A stretch of 32,297 nt of DNA from Enterovirga sp. Its GTDB lineage: Bacteria > Pseudomonadota > Alphaproteobacteria > Rhizobiales > Beijerinckiaceae. A program made the translations under genes and the position numbers. Each line of letters begins with the position of its first letter. The first letter of the stretch is position 1. The notes under the pieces were generated by a model that worked only from the letters and a program-made list of their open reading frames with translations, was not told the origin of the DNA and made no database searches. Positions 27,813 through 32,297 of the stretch are shown piece after piece. The stretch is from positions 1-32,297 of the forward strand of contig JAQGJJ010000216.1 in the NCBI GenBank assembly GCA_028290695.1, read 5' to 3'.

Positions 27813-28801
27813 GCACGCCGCTTCTGGAGATCCAAGGACTGACCAAGCATTTCCCGGCCCGGAGCGGCCGCGGAACCGTGCGGGCCGTCGAGGACGTCTC
27901 GTTCTCGATCGGGCCGGGCGAGACCTTCGCGCTCGTCGGCGAGTCCGGCTGCGGCAAGACCACGATCACGAAGCTGATCCTGGGCCTCGAGACCCGGACG
28001 GCCGGCGAGATACGGTTCGACGGTCTCGACATCGCATCCGGCCGCGCGGCGAACATCAGGGCCTACCGGCGCCAGGCTCAGGCCGTGTTCCAGGATCCCT
28101 ACGCGTCCCTGAACCCGCGCATTCGGGTCCGCACCATCGTGGCCGAGCCGCTGATGGCGCAGGGGATCGGCGACCGCGCGTCGCGCGAAGCCCGCGTACG
28201 GGAGGTGCTCGAGGTGGTCGGCCTCCCGGCGAGTGCCGCGGACCTGTACCCGCACGAGTTCTCCGGCGGGCAGCGACAGCGCATCGCCATCGCCCGCGCG
28301 CTCGCGCTTCAGCCGCGCTTCATCGTGCTGGACGAACCGATTTCGGCTCTGGACGTGTCGATCCGGGCGCAGATCCTGAACCTGCTCGCCGATATCCAGG
28401 ACGAGTTCGGCCTCACCTACCTGATCGTCGCGCACGACCTCGCGCTCGTGGAGCATTTCTCGAGTCAGGTCGGGGTCATGTATCTCGGCAGCCTCGTCGA
28501 GCTCGGGGCGACGGAGGACGTCTTTGCGCGTCCCGCCCATCCCTACACCCAGGCGCTCCTCGCTTCCGTGCCCCGGCCCGATCCCGACCACCGGGCGCCC
28601 GTCGCGGTGATCCGGGGCGAGATCGGAAGCGCTACCGCGCCACCGCCTGGCTGCAGGTTCCACCCACGCTGTCCCCGCGCGATGCCCGTCTGCGCTGTCG
28701 ACGCTCCCGGACGCTGGAGCCTCGACGCCGGCCACTGGGCCTCCTGTCATCTGCTCGACCCGGCTCTCGGCGAGCAGCCCCGGATGGAGCCGGTCTCGTG
28801 A
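27809..28801 (+). CDS. ABC transporter ATP-binding protein, DppF/OppF type
   Basis: This is a 330-residue ATPase with Walker A GESGCGKT (44-51), Q-loop VFQDPYASLNPR, signature FSGGQRQRI, Walker B FIVLDEPISALD and H-loop IVAHDLALVEH. The C-terminal segment PPPGCRFHPRCPRAMPVC is the OppF/DppF extension. It overlaps both neighbours by 4 nt (ATGA and GTGA). The GTGA overlap with the acyl-CoA ligase gene ties transport to CoA activation in one transcript. Confidence 0.94.
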   Translation: MSTPLLEIQGLTKHFPARSGRGTVRAVEDVSFSIGPGETFALVGESGCGKTTITKLILGLETRTAGEIRFDGLDIASGRAANIRAYRRQAQAVFQDPYASLNPRIRVRTIVAEPLMAQGIGDRASREARVREVLEVVGLPASAADLYPHEFSGGQRQRIAIARALALQPRFIVLDEPISALDVSIRAQILNLLADIQDEFGLTYLIVAHDLALVEHFSSQVGVMYLGSLVELGATEDVFARPAHPYTQALLASVPRPDPDHRAPVAVIRGEIGSATAPPPGCRFHPRCPRAMPVCAVDAPGRWSLDAGHWASCHLLDPALGEQPRMEPVS

Positions 28802-30507
28802 GCACGGTCGCGGAGGAGGAGCACTACCTCGCGGCGCACCTCGCCCGGGTGGACGAAGCCTGGCCGAGCGGGGTCCCGACCGAGGCCTGGTATCCGCACG
28901 GCCAGCGTCCGCTGACCGAGTATTTGCGCGCGTGGGCGCGACAGCAGCCCGACAAGCCGGCGGTGATCTTCTACGGGCGGGAGGTCACGTATGCCGAACT
29001 CGACCGGCTCAGCGATCGTTTCGCAGCGCTTCTGGCCGCGCACGGCGTCCGGACGGGCGACCGCGTCGCGGTTTTTCTGCCGAACTGCCCGCAATTCCAC
29101 ATCGCGTTCTTCGGCATCCTGAAGCTCGGGGCGGTGCATGCACCGGTGAGCCCCCTGTCGAAGCCGTTCGAGCTCGCCTACCAGCTCGCGGACACGGGGG
29201 CGGAAACGATCCTGACCCTCGACAGCCTGATGCCCGTCCTGAGGGCGGTGAAGAACGAGACGCGCGTCCGCACGGCGCTCGTGACCAGCTTCGCGGACAT
29301 GCTGCCGACCGAGCCGACCCTGCCGCTGCCGGAGATGCTGAAGGCCGGCAAGGTCGCCTGCCCGGACGCGATCGACCTCATGCCGGCGCTCGCCGCCGTG
29401 GCGGAGCCGCCGCCGGCGGTCCGGGTCGGGCTCGATGACGTGGCGGCGCTCAACTACACGGGCGGCACGACCGGGATGCCCAAGGGGTGCATCCACAGTC
29501 AGGGCGACATGATCTACACGGCCGCGACCAATCTGGGCATCGCGGCTCCGGTTTCGTCCGACACGGTCGCGCTCAGCTTCTTCCCCGAGTTCTGGATCGC
29601 GGGCGAGAACGGCTGCCTCATCTTCCCGGTTTTCGGCGGCTACACCCTTGTGCTGCTCTCGCGTTGGGACCCGGTCGCGTTTCTCGAGGCCATCCAGCTC
29701 TATCGGGTCACGAACACCGGCTTGCCGGTCGACGGGGCGGTCGAGCTGATGGACCACCCGCGCTTCGGCGAGTTCGACCTGTCCTCTCTCCGGCAGGTGC
29801 GGGTCGTGTCCTTCGTGAAGAAGCTGAACCTGGAGTTCCGCAGCCGCTGGAAGGAGCTGACCGGAACGGTGCTGGCGGAATCCGCCTGGGGCATGACGGA
29901 GACCCACACCTCCGACACCTTCACGACCGGGATGCAGGAGAACGATTTCGACCTCAGATCGCAACCCGTTTTCGTCGGACTCCCGATGCCCGGGACGGAG
30001 CTCAAGATCTGCGACTTCGAAACCGGCGCGCTCGTGCCCTTCGGCCAGGAGGGCGAGATCTGCTGCCGCTCGCCGTCCCTGCTGAAAGGCTACTGGGGCA
30101 GGCCCGAGGCGACCGCCGAGGCTCTCCGCGGCGGCTGGCTGCACTCGGGCGACATCGGCATGATCGACGAGAGCGGCTACTTGCATTTCCTCGGCCGCCG
30201 CAAGGAGATGCTCAAGGTCAAGGGCATGAGCGTGTTCCCGGCCGAGATCGAGGCCGTCCTCGGCCAGCACCCGGCGGTGAACGGCTCCGGCGTCATCGGA
30301 CGGAGCGATCCGGAGCGCGGGCAGGTGCCGGTGGCCTTCGTCCGGCTGAACCCGGCGGCCGCCGCCACGACCGGTGACGAGATCCGCGCCTGGCTCGGGC
30401 AGCGCATCGCCTCCTACAAGGTCCCCGACATCCGCATCCTGGACGAACTCCCCATGACCGCCACCGGCAAGGTCAAAAAGGGTGAGCTAGCGGCCTTTCT
30501 CGAGTGA
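28798..30507 (+). CDS. AMP-forming acyl-CoA ligase (ANL superfamily)
   Basis: This is a 569-residue adenylating enzyme. The phosphate-binding loop is NYTGGTTGMPKG (about 219-230), the A5 motif is WGMTETH, and HSGDIGMIDESGYLHFLGRR carries the conserved Asp and Arg. The hinge region is KVKGMSVFPAEIE, and the A10 Lys is probably Lys558 in TGKVKKG. It joins a carboxylic acid to CoA with ATP, giving AMP and PPi. The overall pattern resembles medium-chain, cinnamate/coumarate or carnitine-CoA ligases, but the acid cannot be named. The GTG start overlaps the DppF-like stop. The product is a plausible substrate for the carboxylase encoded next (inference). Confidence 0.92.
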   Translation: MSTVAEEEHYLAAHLARVDEAWPSGVPTEAWYPHGQRPLTEYLRAWARQQPDKPAVIFYGREVTYAELDRLSDRFAALLAAHGVRTGDRVAVFLPNCPQFHIAFFGILKLGAVHAPVSPLSKPFELAYQLADTGAETILTLDSLMPVLRAVKNETRVRTALVTSFADMLPTEPTLPLPEMLKAGKVACPDAIDLMPALAAVAEPPPAVRVGLDDVAALNYTGGTTGMPKGCIHSQGDMIYTAATNLGIAAPVSSDTVALSFFPEFWIAGENGCLIFPVFGGYTLVLLSRWDPVAFLEAIQLYRVTNTGLPVDGAVELMDHPRFGEFDLSSLRQVRVVSFVKKLNLEFRSRWKELTGTVLAESAWGMTETHTSDTFTTGMQENDFDLRSQPVFVGLPMPGTELKICDFETGALVPFGQEGEICCRSPSLLKGYWGRPEATAEALRGGWLHSGDIGMIDESGYLHFLGRRKEMLKVKGMSVFPAEIEAVLGQHPAVNGSGVIGRSDPERGQVPVAFVRLNPAAAATTGDEIRAWLGQRIASYKVPDIRILDELPMTATGKVKKGELAAFLE

Positions 30508-30538
30508 GACGCGGCCCGCGGCTGCGCCGGAACCCAGC

Positions 30539-32297
30539 ATGACCTTCGCCAAGCTGCTCATCGCGAACCGCGGCGAGATCGCGATCCGCATCGCCCGGGC
30601 TGCGACCGATCTCGGGATCCGAACGGTTGCGGTCCATTCCGAGGACGACGCGCTCTCGCTCCATACCCGCCGGGCCGAGGAGGTCCTTCCGCTCCGGGGC
30701 CGAGGGGCCGCGGCTTATCTCGACATCGCGGCGGTGATCGCGGCCGCGAAGGCGAGCGGAGCGGATGCGGTCCACCCCGGCTACGGCTTTCTCAGCGAGA
30801 ACGCGGAGTTCGCGACCGCCTGCGCGGAGGCGGGGCTCACCTTCGTGGGGCCGCGCCCCGAGACGCTCCGGCTCTTCGGCGACAAGGCGAGCGCACGGGC
30901 CTTCGCGACCCGCAACAACGTACCGGTCCCTCCCGGAACGGACGGCCCGACGGAGCTTTCCGACGCCAGGCTCTTCCTGGCCGCCCAGGGCGGGGCGCCC
31001 GTGATGGTGAAGGCGATCGCCGGCGGCGGCGGTCGCGGCATGCGGATCGTGGCGAACCCGGACGAGATCGAGGAGGCGTTCGCGCGGTGTCGCTCGGAGG
31101 CGGAGGCGGCCTTCGGGTCGGGTGACCTCTACGTGGAGCGCCTGATCGGGCAGGCGCGTCACATCGAGGTGCAGATCATCGGCGACGCAACGGGCGCGGT
31201 CAGCCACCTGCACGAGCGCGAATGCACGCTTCAGCGGCGCAACCAGAAGATCGTCGAAGTCGCGCCCAGTCCGTCGCTCTCCCCTGGCCTGCGGGGCCGC
31301 ATCGCCGCGGCGGCCCTTTCGCTCGCCCGGGCGGCGGCCTACGAGAATCTCGGCACCTTCGAGTTCCTGGTCGACAGCGAGCGCGAGAGCTTCTTCTTCA
31401 TGGAGGCGAATCCGCGCCTCCAGGTCGAGCACACCGTGACCGAGGAGGTGCTCGGGCTCGATCTCGTGCAGGCGCAGATCGCGGTCGCCGCCGGCCGGAC
31501 GCTCGCGGATCTCGGACTTGCCCAGGAGCGCGTGCCGTCCCCGCGCGGCTATGCGGTCCAGCTCCGGATCAATCTCGAGACCATGGACCGGACGGGCGCC
31601 GTGATGCCGGCCGGCGGCGTCCTCTCGGCTTTCGAGCCACCCTCCGGGCCCGGCATCAGGGTCGATCATTTCGGCTATGCCGGCTATCGCACGAGCGCCG
31701 CCTTCGACGCGATGATCGCCAAGGTGATCGTGCACTCGCCGACGCCCGACTACGCCGACGCGGTCCGCAAGGCGGGGCGGGCCCTGGCCGAATTCCGCAT
31801 CGAGGGTGCCGGCACGAACATTCCGTTCCTGCTCGCCCTTCTCGACCATCCGGCCGTGAGGGCGAACACGATCGACACGCGCTTCGTCGAGGCGAATATC
31901 GAGGCGCTCGTCGGCACGGCGCAGGACGGGCGCAGGGCGCCCCGCTTCTTTCCGGACGCGGGCGGCGCGGCCGAGAGCGCCTCCACGGCCGTTGCGGCTC
32001 CGGCCGGCACGGTGGCGGCCGAGTCGCCCATGCAGGCGACCGTCGTGGCGATCGGGGTTTCGGTCGGAGATCTCGTGCGGCCGGGCCAGCAGCTCGCGGT
32101 GCTCGAGGCCATGAAGATGGAGCATCTCGTCACGGCCGTGACCGGAGGGATCGTGCGGGCCGTGGTGGCCAGCAAGGGCGAGACGCTGATGGCGGGCGCG
32201 CCCATCGTGTTCATTGAGGCGGCCGATGTGGAACCAGAAGGGGAGGCGGACGGCCACGATGCCGATCCGGACGCGATCCGGCCCGACCTCGCGGAGG
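30539..32297 (+). CDS. Biotin-dependent acyl-CoA carboxylase: biotin carboxylase plus biotin carrier, probably fused to carboxyltransferase (3' partial)
   Basis: ATG at 30539 begins MTFAKLLIANRGEIAIRIAR, and the frame stays open to the right edge (586 codons visible). The biotin carboxylase part has HPGYGFLSENAEFA, the ATP-grasp loop GGGGRGM, HIEVQIIGD, HERECTLQRRNQK, EANPRLQVEHTVTE and a C-terminal domain. A linker leads to a biotinyl domain with AMKMEH; the biotinylated Lys526 codon is at 32114-32116. Beyond it the frame continues with an acidic linker ending DAIRPDLAE. That is the type of linker I associate with single-chain carboxylases carrying a carboxyltransferase, so the whole protein may be about 1,100 residues. 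It carboxylates an acyl-CoA, presumably the ligase product. It begins 31 nt after the ligase stop. Confidence 0.92.
   Translation, partial: MTFAKLLIANRGEIAIRIARAATDLGIRTVAVHSEDDALSLHTRRAEEVLPLRGRGAAAYLDIAAVIAAAKASGADAVHPGYGFLSENAEFATACAEAGLTFVGPRPETLRLFGDKASARAFATRNNVPVPPGTDGPTELSDARLFLAAQGGAPVMVKAIAGGGGRGMRIVANPDEIEEAFARCRSEAEAAFGSGDLYVERLIGQARHIEVQIIGDATGAVSHLHERECTLQRRNQKIVEVAPSPSLSPGLRGRIAAAALSLARAAAYENLGTFEFLVDSERESFFFMEANPRLQVEHTVTEEVLGLDLVQAQIAVAAGRTLADLGLAQERVPSPRGYAVQLRINLETMDRTGAVMPAGGVLSAFEPPSGPGIRVDHFGYAGYRTSAAFDAMIAKVIVHSPTPDYADAVRKAGRALAEFRIEGAGTNIPFLLALLDHPAVRANTIDTRFVEANIEALVGTAQDGRRAPRFFPDAGGAAESASTAVAAPAGTVAAESPMQATVVAIGVSVGDLVRPGQQLAVLEAMKMEHLVTAVTGGIVRAVVASKGETLMAGAPIVFIEAADVEPEGEADGHDADPDAIRPDLAE

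Noticed and set aside
30473-32257. A 594-codon leftward open frame opposite the carboxylase
   Set aside because: The + strand encodes biotin carboxylase and biotinyl motifs; the leftward frame is a GC-rich shadow.

Overview
The window is a dense, GC-rich stretch of bacterial chromosome (GC about two thirds or more, judged by eye). The protein families, codon bias and operon style suggest an alphaproteobacterium, probably of the Hyphomicrobiales (Methylobacterium/Microvirga/Bosea/Bradyrhizobium-like). The genus is inferred, not proven. I see no tRNA, rRNA, CRISPR array, insertion sequence, phage gene or non-coding stretch over 300 bases. Most genes are coupled through ATGA, GTGA or TGATG overlaps.

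Region 1 (1-5663, + strand) holds two sensor hybrid histidine kinases. The first is cut by the left edge and has tandem HAMP units, GAF, a kinase core and three receiver domains. The second is REC-PAS-kinase-REC. Neither has a DNA-binding output domain.

Region 2 (5797-13751) looks like one LacI-type regulon. A LacI-family repressor gene and a downstream flavin reductase gene run leftward. An MFS transporter, then a NitT/TauT/SsuA-type ABC importer, an NtaA/SnaA/DszA-type FMN-dependent monooxygenase and a 6-phosphogluconate-dehydrogenase-like oxidoreductase run rightward. The same perfect palindrome, TGAACCGGTTCA, lies in the lacI/MFS intergenic region and before the ABC operon. The oxygenase and its likely reductase are therefore split across one divergently transcribed locus. 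The substrate is unknown.

Region 3 (13837-22390) is a seven-gene leftward operon: an RbsA-type ATPase, two RbsC-type permeases, an RbsB-type binding protein, a PuuE/cyclic-imide-hydrolase-like polysaccharide-deacetylase-family protein, an aspartate-dehydrogenase-like enzyme and an amidase-signature hydrolase. A LysR-type regulator is divergent to it. The enzymes suggest opening of a cyclic amide or imide, removal of the amide and oxidative deamination of an aspartate-like product.

Region 4 (22506-32297) has a GntR/FCD regulator divergent from a Dpp/Opp-type ABC importer (binding protein, two permeases, two ATPases). This is followed by an acyl-CoA ligase and a biotin-dependent carboxylase that runs off the right edge. 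Together they suggest uptake, CoA activation and carboxylation of an organic acid.

Regions 2-4 are three adjacent catabolic modules, each with its own ABC importer, its own class of regulator and its own enzymes.
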